64,000 nucleotides of DNA from positions 90,520,001-90,584,000 of the forward strand of contig CM034546.1 of assembly GCA_020055645.1 (NCBI GenBank), given 5' to 3'. This DNA comes from Tomocerus qinae. Its lineage: Eukaryota; Arthropoda; Collembola; Entomobryomorpha; Tomoceridae. The translations under genes were made by a program, and so were the position numbers. Each line of letters starts with the position of its first letter. Position 1 is the stretch's first letter. The notes below the pieces were generated by a model. The model searched no databases, had not been told where the DNA came from, and worked only from the letters and a program-made list of their open reading frames with translations. This document shows positions 51,267 through 63,260 of the stretch, one piece after another.

Positions 51267-54200
51267 CTAAAAAGGAAAATGACGGTATTTCATAATGGAA
51301 AGTCTAGAAAGGTTATTGATAAAACTGGGTCTAAGTCTTGCTACTGATTTTAATCTCATTTCCAACCCCCGTCGCCTTTGGTTGTCTTTGATTTGTTTTA
51401 TCCAGTAGTCTCTGTAGCGTTTTCTTGCTTTTTCTCTCTTGCATTTTGACAAATGGCCATTTCCTTTACTCGGAGCACTTGGTGGAGGAGAGGGGAGAAA
51501 AGGTTTGTAATTTCGTGGGGGATATTTAAAAATTGCTGGGGATAATTTATTGCTATTGACTAGATAGGCTGGAGTAGGAAGGAGTTGGTATGAATTAATT
51601 GGGTTTGTATTGGAAGATGAAGCTTGAAGTCTATTATTGCTGATGCTATGAGCTCTTAGAGGACTTGCTACTGCTGAAGAATTGATAAACATTCCCATAG
51701 AAAGATTGGGATTGTTGAAAGGAGGGACTCCAAACATGCTCCAATTAAAAGGCTGGATATTATGGGACTTTTGATTTAAATTCGGCCACATTTGTATAAC
51801 TCTTTTGTGATTTTGGTTCCTAACTACCTTCTTCTTTTTTATTTTTTCCTTACTAGAGGTTGATTTGGGAGATGGAGTTTCTACTGAAGATACAGAAAAG
51901 GTTTGGGATGACTGCTTTGGCGGTAATTGGCGGGAAGGGGATTTTCTCTTAGGCAGGAGAGGGCGACTAGTGGCTGGAGAAGTTGTAGAGTTTTGCTCTA
52001 TTGCTATAAGTACCTGCTGGTCATTTGGGATTTTACTAGCTGGATCGCTGTAGGATATTTTCAAACGAAAACCTGGAGGATATCTGCTAATTGGCGTATT
52101 TAATGAAATGGAAGGAGAAGAATAGCTTTTAACACTTGTATAGCTAGGTATTTGGGTCGTAGTCGACACTGTCGTTCTATTACTGACTGTTACATTAGCA
52201 GTTGAGGTACTTACAGATATTGTTTTGGGAGAATTGGTTCTAGGAGAGATATAGCGAACTATGTACCTCTTAGGGGCAGGAGGGGGTTTAATTGTGGCAG
52301 GAATTTCCGTCGAAGTTGTGGCCATTGTCGATGTAGAGTAGACTAAAACAGTATGATTACCGCTTTTTCCATTTGAAGATGCATGAGTAACTGGAAGGGA
52401 TGAGTTACTGTTTTGCTTACGAATAACCGAAGTTTTGTCAAAGAAAAAACCGTTCTTTTCTGCACTATTACTATTTTTACTCCCGTCAACAATGTTGATC
52501 ATGGGTCGATTTATGGTTTGGCTTGTAATGTTGTCTTCTGGCGACGGGGCTTTAAAATCAGGTTTAGTCGTAGTGCTCGTTGAGGTTGTTGTCGTTGTCT
52601 TAACCCTAACTCTGCGTCTGACAGGTGAATGGGAAAGTCTATTAGGTCGGAGAGACAAAGAGGGAGAGGTTTCAGGGAGTTTGGCTGGGTCATTGGATGA
52701 ATTATTACGACTGTCTTGCGCATAATAATCCTTGGTGGAGTTGGAAACGGAATGGCTGTACTTGCCTGAATTGGCTGGCTTCAAGTGTCCATAACTCTGT
52801 CCAGAATTTTGTGTTTGTACTGGGTTTTGGGATTTTTGGTAAACGGGACTGAGATTTTGGGGAGAATTATAGGAATCATTGGGAAGACCATACTCAGTCG
52901 GGGTAAATACCACATTAGGTCCTGGTAGCGGGACTGGAGGTAAATCCGAACAGCACCCTCCCGGGAATGTCGGCAGTGTTTGCTGTTCTCCCTGACCCTG
53001 GGGAATTCTGGCTCCGTAGCCGGATTCCGGTATTGGAATGTGTTCTGAAGACTGGTCGAAATTACTTTGCGAGTCTTGTTGATAGCCTCCGTTGTTGTTA
53101 CCTTGCGAATTTTGTTGATATCCTCCGTCGTTATTTCCTTGTTGATAACCTCCGTTGTTATTTCCTTGCGGTTCTTGCTGGTAGCCTCCTTGGTTATTAT
53201 TACCTTGCGAATCCTGCTGGTATCCTCCTTGGTTATTATTACCTTGTGAATCCTGTTGATAGCCTCCTCCAGTGGGTTGATTTATTTCTTGACTAACCTC
53301 GAAATGACTGACAATTGGCACTTTTTGAATTTCATTGGTGGACAGTTGATAATTAGTTTGTGGCTGTTGATTTTGATTGCCGAACTGTTCTACTTGATTA
53401 TTTGTGATGTAGGAGACTTCTGGGCCTGGTGGAAGTTGCTGCTGTTGGGATTGGAACTGTTCGAATGACTGAGTATGGGAGACGGGTTGGTTTTGAATAG
53501 AGTAATTAGGTTGAGGTTGGGGCAGAATATTAGAAGGAGGGTTAGGTATGCCATAAGCCTGCGATCCAGTCTGTGGCTTAGTCTGTCCTCTTAGTTTGAG
53601 TGTTTCGTAAACGCTGAATACGTCTTTATCTCCGACCTGGTCGGGTCCTGTCGCGTAAGTCCCAGGTCGGTCAGATCCGCCACCCCCTGAGATGCTCTCT
53701 GAATATTGCTGAGATTGTTCTAACCCATGATTATTAATATTTTTTACATTATCATTATCATTATTCTCATCATTCTTGTTAGAGTTAGATTGAGAGGGTG
53801 TTTTTGTAGCATGCGGGGATTGGGATTTAGGTTTCAGTGTTACTGGGACAGAAGCACTACTGTTAGGCGGGTTAGTTTTGTTTTCAGGCTCAGACTGATG
53901 CTCGGGAGAGATGGTCTTCGACTTAGATGTTGAAGAAGAGGTTGAACTACTAGTACTACGAGTGTAACTTTTAGTTTTAGTGTCTGTACCTTGTTGGCTT
54001 TCACTTTGACTATATCCAGAATCACTTTGGACTTGAGGAGTGCCGTATAATTGGCTGTCGGGGCCTTGATACGAGGAGGAAATCTCAAGGGCCGGCTGAA
54101 CTACAGCCGAAAAAGAACCTGTATCTATTGAAGAAGAAGGAACATTAAAGGAATTCTCAGAGCCTGACACTGAGGGGGATGAAAAATCATTCTGAGGGAG

Positions 54201-57200
54201 TGGGACAGTGTATTGGGGTTCAGAGGTCGGGTTTGTATATTCCTGCTGTGGAGGAGACTGATATTGCTCCTGTGGAGGAGACTGATATTGCTCCTGCGGA
54301 GGAGCCTGGTACTGCTCTTGAGGAGCCTGATACTGCTCCTGCGGAGCCTGATACTGTTCCTGCTCGCCTTGTTGAGGAGCAGAGAAGTCGGATTGTGACG
54401 GCGATGAGATCTGAGCAAAAGTCTGTTCGGGGAAGCTGTTTTGTGAGCCCCTGAATGGATCTACTACAGGCAGTGAATCGGTTTGGGTATGTGCTGTGTT
54501 GTGCAAGTCTGTTGCAGTTGGTGCAGACTGGTAATTTGCAGCCGCTGAGTCAGATGAAATAGAATTATATGCCGTATCCCCACCTGAACTGGAACTACTG
54601 GCACTGTTCAAAATCGGAGCTGAGTATATATTTGACCCTCCCGTTGGCGTACCATAATTGTTGGCTGGTGCAGGGGCAGCGTAGTTACTACTAGGTGCAG
54701 AATAAGATGTTGCTGGCACCGAGTAACTGTTTGACTGAGATGAACCACTTGGCGGTGCGTTGTAGGTATTTGATGGTGCTAGGAAAGCAAAAGAACAATC
54801 AGTACAATCTCACAGATTTAAATGTCATTGTTTTGAAAATGCTTACCTGAGTAACTAGTAGAAGGTCCACTTGGGCTTCCATAAGAAGATGATGGAGGGC
54901 TGCCATAAGAAGATGCCGGTTTAGATGGAGCTGGGGCGTTGTAAACTGGAGCCTGTTGACTGTATGAGGAGCTGGGGCCGGAATATCCTGAACTTCCTAC
55001 GGGTTGAATGACAATGTAGCCAGAGCTTCCTCCACTACCGCCGTAGCCGCCGCCGCCGCCTCCGCCTCCCTTTCCTTTTCCACCGCCGAAACCGCCGCCT
55101 CCCTTTCCGAAACCACCGAGTCCAGACAGTCCTGAAAGTCCGAAACTTCCTTTTCCTGAAGGAGGTCCTGAAATAAGATTATTAAAATATGAAACAGAGA
55201 AATACAGAATATTGATTGGGAGAAACAATTGCGGTAGCAAGTAGGATACCATAAGAATCCGATGGAGGTGGACCTGTAAAATAAGGAAAGGCAAAAAATG
55301 GATTAAAGACAAATTTTAAACACGATTTACTGAAACTGAGCTGATGTGCTTGAGATTAACTTTACCATAAGAGGGCTTTGGTGGTGGTCCTGTAAGTAAA
55401 AGACAAAAACTGCGTTAGAATTTTGGCGAAAACCACCAGGAACCACTGGATTATAACTTTCCAACACATTCGGTTGCAAAATATTAAGAATTTCTTTAAG
55501 AGATTACAATTTTCAGAAAGATTTTGCAATTGAATTTGATTTCATATCTCATTGGAGGGTTTAATTTAAAATTGTTCCAATCATTTGAAAACAGAAGCCC
55601 TTGTGTATTGGTAAAGTGTGATCCACTGAACATGACTGAACTCTAACTAATTGTTTTATAATAATTTTAATACTCACCATAGCTTGGCTTAGGTGGACCG
55701 TAGGCTTTGGGTGGTGGACCTGTGTAAAATTAAACAGAAAACTTATTAGCGACTGATTTCCACAGATTGAGTCATATACTTTCAGTATATAAGACTAATA
55801 ATATTAAATGTGGATATAAGGAGCTCGAAATGAAGACTAAGATAATAACCTACCGTAAGAGGTGGATGGACCCTTTCCTGTGAAATAAAAGACAGAAACA
55901 TTATGTTAGAAATTAATTTTATGCAGTGCTTTATGTGCGTTAATGTGAGTGTGACAAGTGTAGCATGTCGTATTGTAACAGCTGTAGTGTACTTTATGAC
56001 ATGGTCACATAAAATGAGATTGTCGTGACTAATTAAGTGTCTACGTGTGAGATTTTGGCTAATGTAAGAATGGTCATCATGAATGAAATGGCTGTGACCG
56101 TTAGCTACAGAGTGGAAGAAGTAACGTAAATTACCTTACAGAGTTTGTATTTGTATGATGTGGATAATTTAGAAATTGAATAGTGCAGAGGTAGTAAACT
56201 ATTTATTTTGGGTTACTCATTATACACACTCGGTGTGAGTGGTAAGTCTGGTATAAGTATTTAAGAAAACAGATTTTCTCGCTTTGTTTGCGTGGCAAAA
56301 GATGAAAAACGATAGATGAATTAGGATAGGTTTAGTGTGCGAGTACAATACTGAATTATTTCAGAGATCATATTTCACTTTCTGAAATGGAATTCGAGCA
56401 GAAGTACAATGGATTCATAAAGTTATTAAAGTGCTTCTCTTGTCAGATAAAAGTCGTACGTACAACAGAAAATAAAGTATTGAGTGCGTAAACGATTGGA
56501 GGGATGATGGAAGAAACGAGAGAAAATCTTGGCACAGCACGCATATCGTTTGAGATATACATGTGGCAAGTGGCACAAAGATTAAAAGGAGCTCCGCATC
56601 CAAAGAATCCAATATAGAAAGGATTGTCATTAAATTTGCAGAATAGAGGTTCAGATTTGCGAGGAAAATGGAATGCGGCTCTTTACAAAGATAAAGATTT
56701 ATCAACTTGCTCTCCGTCTCGTCGTTTTTGTACCTCTAATCTCATGTGATCTCTAAAGTTAATCAGAATGATCGGCAGAGATAATCAAGAGCACATTCTA
56801 CGTCAATGTATTCTATAGTCATAAACAGTAATAGTTTCGTGTTACTTTGGTTCATGGGCACATCGTATCGTGTGCAGTATTAGATAAGTGATGTAAGAAA
56901 ATCCTTCTTTTGTTGATTAGTGCGTAGAGGAAAGAGAAGACAGATTTCACCCGACGACAATCGAGAGTTTTCTTTTCAGAAATTGTGGTTTTCAAATTGG
57001 CTTTGTTATCTCCCATTTGCTTATTAGTTGAATTGTATTCTAATAATGTTGTGCTGGACAGAAGAAAGAGAAAAGTTCATTTAAAGTGTCAAATTATCCC
57101 AATGACTCATATCAACGATGGTACCTTCCTTGTCCTCATCATCGGTTGGCCTTTCCGATGTAATCATTATCTCCGTTGTTGTTGTGGTAGCCTCTGTAGT

Positions 57201-60200
57201 GTTATTGTTCTCTTCATTGAATGGCAAAACTTCGTCGCTGTAAAAATAATCTTCCCTATTGGCTTTTTCAACTTTTGGACCGGTATCAATGGGAGAAAAA
57301 TTGCCATAATACATCTGTAGAAAGCTGTCGGTGGTGTCATTTTCATAATTGTTGCTATTTCTCCCTTGACGGTTTGTTATTTCATTACTGGATATCTTTG
57401 TTGGAAAATACTCATCCTGCCACTGAGTTGACGAATAGTAATTTGGAGAATTACTGTGGTCATAATAGGTTGATACATTTCCATGTGTCTCATCAGGATT
57501 TCCATACGATTGCTGGGCAAGGTTAGCAACGTAAGAAGAAATTTCATGCTGCTGTAGCGGATACAAATCTTCTTGCACATTGGATTGGGCCAAGTAATTG
57601 TTTGATTGTCCCTGATTTGTTGGATAATAAGAGTTATTTGTTTTATAAATGGTAGAGTAGGCCGGTTGTTGTCGCAAGTTAAATTGAGGATCTGAAAATT
57701 GATTTAGAGTATTGTTGGCAATTCCACCAGGGTTGAAATTCCTATAATACGGATTCGCAACAGGATGTCCTGCTATTGGTATCGGCTGTGGTAGTAAATT
57801 TGGGGTCGGGAACGGAATAAAAGGAAGAATTGGTTGCGGTGCCCATCCCCACCCTTTGTTTGGTGCATGAGGAATCGGTTGATTAGGCGGGGGCCGCGGT
57901 GTTGTTGTCACTGGTTGAGGCATCATTGCAGGTGGTGTAGGAGGCTTTGGAGTAGTCATCGCTGGCATCATTGGCATTGTCATATTTGGTTTAGGGGTCG
58001 CTGCTGGCCACTCTGGTTTTGGGTAGTGGTGGCTGTAGAGAAGCTTTTTCTTTCCCAACAACAATGAGAACAAGTCAATTCCTTTCATATGTGTGCTATT
58101 GGCAGGTGAGGGTGACACCGTAAATGTCACAGTGGGAATCCCAGGTAGGAGATCAAGTGGATTGGGAAGCATTGGAATTAGTCTGTAGATGAAGTCGAAG
58201 AGATTTTGCGGTCCCATCGGAACTGCCCTGGCTGCCGGCGCGATTGTGACTGAAACGGTAGGGATTGGAGGCAGAGGTGGCAATTTCGGGAGTAGTTCTT
58301 TTAATGTCCACATCGCATTGACTACATCTTTGGCCTTCATTGTCAAAGACATTGTATGGTCTTTCGCTACTGACATCCAACCATAAGGTTGATGGTGAAG
58401 ATGGTGAAGATGGTGAATCCTTCTCTCTTAATTTTCGTCAAAGCCACACATTAGTAATTACCAATCAAACACTAAACTCTATCATAATAGCAGTCATCAT
58501 CTCTAATGTTCAAGAAGAAATTCCAAAAGCTGGGCATTAAAAATGTAGTACAATGTAAGAGAGCTAAGTGTAATGACTGCAAATAAAATGGTATTGTTTT
58601 TGTGGGGAGTGTGAGGTATCAAATAGCCCACATAACGTTGCTTAATACAGAATGAAGACAATAAGTCGGCATAGTTCCGGCTCAGCTTCATCCTTTTCTA
58701 TTCTAGAAACATAATGACTGCGTATGCATACTCCGACATAGCTGTAGGATTTACGTTTACTCGTCAACGTCAGCAGTAAACATTGCAATTTAAAAACGTA
58801 ATGACTCGAGTATTAGCATTAGCATAATTTACGTATATGGCTCTTTTCTCGCTTTGTCTTGAGTTGAATGAGCTGGCAGTGCATGTGTATGAGTTCAATT
58901 GAGTTGACTCGAATGGCGATGTGACGTGACGTGAGTAACTAACTGCACAACAACAGTTAATATTGTGGAATGAAATGAGAAGTAGAATAAATGTAGGTGA
59001 CTCTAGCACAGTGCACTACTACACTACTCATACACTTTCAGCGTAAGGAAGGAGTAGTCAAGCTATAATATAAGATTCTTTTTATAAGCAGAGAGATAGT
59101 TGTCTAGATATAGAAATCGTTGTAGATAAATATTACCATACTATACATGTATTACTATGTTTAACAAGAAAGGAAAGGGAAGTGATTCCCACGGTGGAGT
59201 CTTCTGTTATGTTGTTGGGAACAAGAAAGGATGACGAATGATCATACAGAAGATAGCACACTTGACTAATACACACACATATGTATCACCATTGCTAAAT
59301 AGCTACTCGGAACGTTTACCCACTGATACGGTGTTGATTCATTTGGTCTTCACTTTGAATTTAATATGTAACTATATACATGTAAAGCTAAGTCGCAGTT
59401 TACTTGAGCTACCGGGTGAAAGTTACGCTACGATGAATAAATGCATCCATTCATAGATTGTATTGTACTCCTTTACGAGTTAGTGGAATGGCATAGTCTT
59501 TCGAGAAGAATGTACATCTACCTATATTGGATAAGCGTATGTTATTTATGTATCTATGTCTTGGGTTTGCTTTGAGTTGGAATAGGATTGTCTATTTGCA
59601 CACAGTAACTCACTACTAAATATTCCGACCACATCCCACTTACTTATTATTTACTGACTCGCATCACATCATAAAAGATAGCGAGTGAGATGAATATACA
59701 AATCTGACTACTCAGACAAAATTACATGTATACAGCGAGATAAAGATAATACTACCTTTGATTAGGCTTAGCTCTGTGGTTTGAATTTGTTAACCTGCAA
59801 TTTGTAATGTAGTAACTAGAGAAAAGAATGCAAAAATGAAAGGAAGACTCGCACATCTGTTTTTCTATAAGAGAATCTCTCCTTACTATTTGCAGATCTA
59901 CTACGTAGTTATCTTCTGTTGTTAACATTCTTCAACTTGATTTGATTTAACTATCTTTATAACTTAATGGGTAACATTATAACGTAACTGTCTATTTTAT
60001 TGGGATGAACCTACGAAAACCCTTCCGAGAGGGAAAGTGTTTCTAAAGCCACAATGCTATCAAGAGATGTACTCATTACACTACATTACCACTGACTTTA
60101 ACTGGTTCTCTGACAAAAAATCAGACACACCAATTGTTACATATTTACAAAGAAGCCTACGTAACTTTGTTACACTTTACAGTTATTATGGTGTCAAAAG

Positions 60201-62104
60201 ATAGATGATGCTTTAAACCCCGTGAATTGGGGGATTCTAAAAATACTCATTGTTAGATGACTTAAAGATTATCATTTTGCGAAAAGGTGTTTATTGTACC
60301 ACAAGTCATTTATATAACTAAAATAACTAGGTGTGTCGCTTCTGATTCAAAGCATCTGCACGATTTCCACCTAATCTCATAATACTTTGCGGTCTGTTGT
60401 CATTCAGTCTTTTTCTCTTTGCTACTTAATCTAATGCATGTATTGGTTGCAATAGTCATTCAGTATTTTCTTAAGCTATAAATAATCGTATAATGTGATT
60501 ATGTGATGTTTCCGGAAATATTATTGTTAGCTTCACGCACATGAATGGAAGAATGATATTTTGTGAATGATTTAGTTTTGCTTACCGTAGCCGCCACCGC
60601 CACCCTTTCCAAAGTTAAGATTGTTAAGGCCGGCTTTGAGACTCTTTCCTTTTTGGGCAATGCCTCTGCCAAAGCCTTCGATAATTCCACCTTTAGCAGC
60701 AATAAGATTTCCTTTAGTTTTTATAATTTTTCCTTTGACGGAAATGAGACCTCCTTTGATGGCTTTTAAGGCTCCGATAATAGCGCCCTTAATAGCTGCC
60801 TTCGTTCTGATGATATCTCCAATTATATTACCGTGACCGCCGCCACCGCCGCCGCCGTGTCCGCCGCCGCCATATCCGTAACCCTGAATTTAAAGTTACA
60901 TTTTATCATTTGGATCACAAATATAAATTTAGTATTTCTGCTGAAGGTGTATTTGGGTGCGAATTGAAAATTCGGAAGGATAATGCTTAAGCTGTGAAGT
61001 TAGGAATGTTCGGAAGAATAAGTGCTGAGTGTGCATGACAGAACTGACCTTTGACGGACTGGCTTTTGGGGGACCGTAGCTAGGCTATTAAAGCAAACAA
61101 GTACAGTTAATAGTGAGTGCAATAACAAAGAATTTACAGAGATCACAGGAATCTCTGTTTTATTTCTAAACTAGATTAGGTACTCTAGCAGTAACAAAGT
61201 AGTTATTCGATGGAACTATTCACTATGTAAGTCCAGATTTCTGAACAATCTGTTCATATTCAAGTGATGTAAGAATGAATGTGTAGGAATAGTGTCATGA
61301 TCGAATTCCTTTCGTGGACGATTTGGGATGTGATTGTTGCATTGTTGTCTTGTACGGCATTGTTGTTCAGAAGACGCAGTGTGATAAAAGAATACGTGCT
61401 CGAGCATTTCAATGTAAAAATAGTGTACGACATACCTTAGGTGGTCCATATTGAGCTTTTGCTTTAGAAAACAAAAAAAATCATGTTAATTTTAACCATT
61501 TAAAACCAACATCAATAAAAGTTAATATTGTTGGTATACTTACGTGGTCCGTAGCTTGGAGGTGGAGCTCCATATCCACTTGATGGAGGTGGTCCTTTGA
61601 GTAACAGAGAAAAATAATAATTTGCAATGACAAAACAAATCTACAAACCTTTCTGACTACACTTAGGTCAGCACTTGGTTCTCATAAAATAAATCATTGT
61701 TGACTTGACCTAATTCACCCGGATATTGTATTTTAGAAGGTAGGTTACAAACCGTATGAAGGAGCAGGTGGAGGACCATATCCTGTAGCTATTTTGAAAA
61801 GAAAAGACAATTGCAGTTAGTAAATATTCTTTTATTATTGAGTAAATGTTGAAAGGGAAATGCATATTAAAAAGATCTTTCTTACATGGAGGGGCTCCAT
61901 AAGATCCACTAGGCGTTCCTAAACATGTGGACAACAGAATTTACATTTATGATTAGTAAGTTTAAGGCGTAATAAACAAGAAAGACTATTATTTGTATTG
62001 TATATTGTCATGCCATAGTTTGTAGACGGGACAGAATATGTTGAGAAGGGTGATGGAGGCTCTGCACTGCCCAATACTGCTAATAGAACAACTAGGACTG
62101 CATT
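51267..62104 (-). CDS. Large secreted Gly/Pro/Gln-rich YGPP matrix protein, 13 mapped exons (5' exon unresolved)
   Basis: Exons in transcription order: 62104-62014, 61918-61886, 61788-61753, 61594-61544, 61461-61436, 61084-61049, 60883-60586, 55877-55854, 55719-55678, 55389-55366, 55273-55250, 55167-54847, 54778-51267. These encode 1505 residues, plus a small first exon. The opening NAVLVVLLAVLGSA is the core of a signal peptide, with the mature start EPPSPF. Small exons each carry one or two motifs such as GPPPSSGYG, GPPPKPSYG and GPPPSDSYG, ending TAY-G with a phase 1 junction. The seventh mapped exon has a Gly/His lead and a Lys-Gly heptad repeat. The 54.8-55.2 kb exon is Gly-rich (FGKGGG, GGGGGYGG). 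The last exon holds EQYQAP and GGYQQDSQGNNN tandem repeats, Ser/Thr-rich mucin-like stretches, and a strongly basic end (KCKREKARKRYRDYW). The first intron has a GC donor. Probably a cross-linkable extracellular structural protein. Confidence 0.82.
53071..53270 (-). repeat. Tandem repeat coding GGYQQ(D/N/E)SQGNNN
   Basis: Six to seven imperfect units of 18-39 bp encode GGYQQDSQGNNNQ and shortened forms (GGYQQGNND). Adjacent units are nearly identical, so expansion is fairly recent. Confidence 0.85.
54238..54366 (-). repeat. Tandem repeat coding EQYQ(A/S)P(P)Q
   Basis: Five to six units of 21-24 bp encode EQYQAPQ, EQYQAPPQ and EQYQSPPQ. This is a regularly spaced tyrosine array like those in cross-linked matrix proteins. 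Confidence 0.85.
55920..57080. other. Intron sequence between the 55.9-kb and 60.6-kb exons, 3' flank of the 57-kb coding exon
   Basis: No further YGPP exon was found here. It would contain the 3' UTR of the transcript that ends at 57081. Confidence 0.4.
57081..58426 (-). CDS. Terminal coding exon of a Pro/Tyr/Asn-rich protein (nested gene or alternative 3' end)
   Basis: An in-frame ATG at 58376 opens 431 residues to the stop at 57081. The same frame stays open upstream through HHLHHLHHQPYGW to an acceptor zone at 58420-58427, preceded by a TACTAAT branch-point-like sequence, so the ATG is probably not the start; it also gives no signal peptide. Residues (from that ATG) about 12-32 form a helical segment. 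Two related segments follow, IPTVSVTIAPAA..NLFDF and IPTVTFTVSPSP..DLFSL, then Pro-rich runs (TPKPP, TTPRPPP) and a Tyr/Asn/Gln-rich half with NYYSS, QSYGN and similar. The end is acidic and Thr-rich. If the acceptor is used in the one-base-carry phase, it fits the donor of the 60586-60883 exon. Otherwise a separate upstream exon is needed. No named family is recognised. Confidence 0.68.
58427..60585. other. Intronic or intergenic DNA between the 57-kb and 60.6-kb coding exons
   Basis: I looked on the minus strand for a signal-peptide exon that could start the 57-58 kb coding region and found no convincing one. Confidence 0.35.
60644..60769 (-). repeat. Lys-Gly heptad repeat within the 60586-60883 exon
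   Basis: Six consecutive seven-residue units read LKAIKGG, LISVKGK, IIKTKGN, LIAAKGG, IIEGFGR, GIAQKGK. The consensus is [LI]-I-x-x-K-G-x. At DNA level the 21-bp units are diverged, so the pattern has been kept at protein level. Confidence 0.85.
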
Positions 62105-63202
62105 CTAGAGACAACAAATAAATATTTGCTTGATTAGATCCATTTCATTAGGGTCATGTACATACATTATAACATTTGAATACACACAACATTACAGATC
62201 ACTGTAAGCCATGTCGGCACTAGAAAATAAAATTAATTGTCTACGACTATACTGACAATGAGTGACACTCTGCACTCTTTCTTCCTTGTTTTATTTTCTA
62301 CCATTAGCTCTACAATGCAGGTTTATTAATGTTGAAGCGTACTGTTGTATTATTGTATTATACTCGTACTGAGCATAACCTTACTATTTAGTATTACCAC
62401 ATGTATAATTACTACTATGATGCCTTGTGGACATACTTATGCATTACTGGCTAAAAAAATCAGTGAATTTCCAAGTTCATACGCTACTTTAACGTTTCCA
62501 GCTGGTTAATTCAGCCAATAAAACTTTTTCATAGCAAAATAGAAATAAAGTGATATGTACAACATTGATGGAGATGTGTAAGACATTGAATGACAAATGA
62601 TGATAAGTATATAAATCTATGGATTGAGAAAGTTATTATTGTATCTTGTAGAGAGATAATGTATGGATTGGTCAGATATTGTGGTTTATTTGTGTTTTTA
62701 AAAGTAGGCAGGCAAAGTTGGTTCCGTATTATTGTATTTAAGGTAGTAATTTCTGTTGATTGAATACATTCGAATCGAGAAGATGTGTCAATGACCTGAA
62801 AAAAGTCTAAAAATAGCTATTATGATAGTGTAAGAACAGAAGGGAGGACAAGGGCTGGCCTCTTCAAATACATATCTGCGTCCAGCGAGTGAGTCTTGCA
62901 GATTTAATTCAAATGAAGACTTTCGCATAGCTACCCATTATTATTGTGTTCTCTGTTCTTGCACATTATCACAACTCCTCTCCTGCTTCTCTCCACACAC
63001 TATTAGCATACGGTAATAGATACATCAGAAATAACATGAGATATGATATAGGATAATGTTATTATGTAGCAGAGCTGTAGCTGTGTGTGGTGAAGACGTC
63101 TGCATGTGAGGAGGGAATCTGAGAGGAACGTCGTCGGTAGTAAAGGTAATTGTAAGTTAAGTATGTGCTTAGAACATAACTGTTCACTTAAATAAAGTAT
63201 TA
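62105..63202. other. Probable first intron of the large minus-strand gene
   Basis: Contains two alternative candidates for the missing first exon. One is an ATG directly followed by GTAGAA near 62300. The other is a short frame ending AAT before GTATGT near 62170, which would leave an intron of only about 65 bp. Neither is better supported than the upstream candidate. Confidence 0.35.
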
Positions 63203-63260
63203 CATTGCCCATGTGTCTTCCTCCTCCTCTTCTGTTCCCACCTAGCTCTCCGCTTTTATA
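63203..63260 (-). promoter_or_regulatory. Candidate TATA promoter and first exon for the large minus-strand gene
   Basis: On the minus strand TATAAAAG (63260-63253) lies about 48 bases upstream of ATG (63212-63210), which reads Met-Gly-Asn and then GTAATA at 63203. Joining phase 0 to 62104 would give MGNNAVLVVLLAVLGSA, a workable signal peptide. The TATA box is strong, but the donor is a weak match, and other start exons are possible. Confidence 0.35.

Noticed and set aside
52435..54454. Several plus-strand frames of 60-109 codons rich in Leu/Ile/Val.
   Set aside because: Antisense shadows of the Gln/Ser-rich last exon of the large minus-strand gene.
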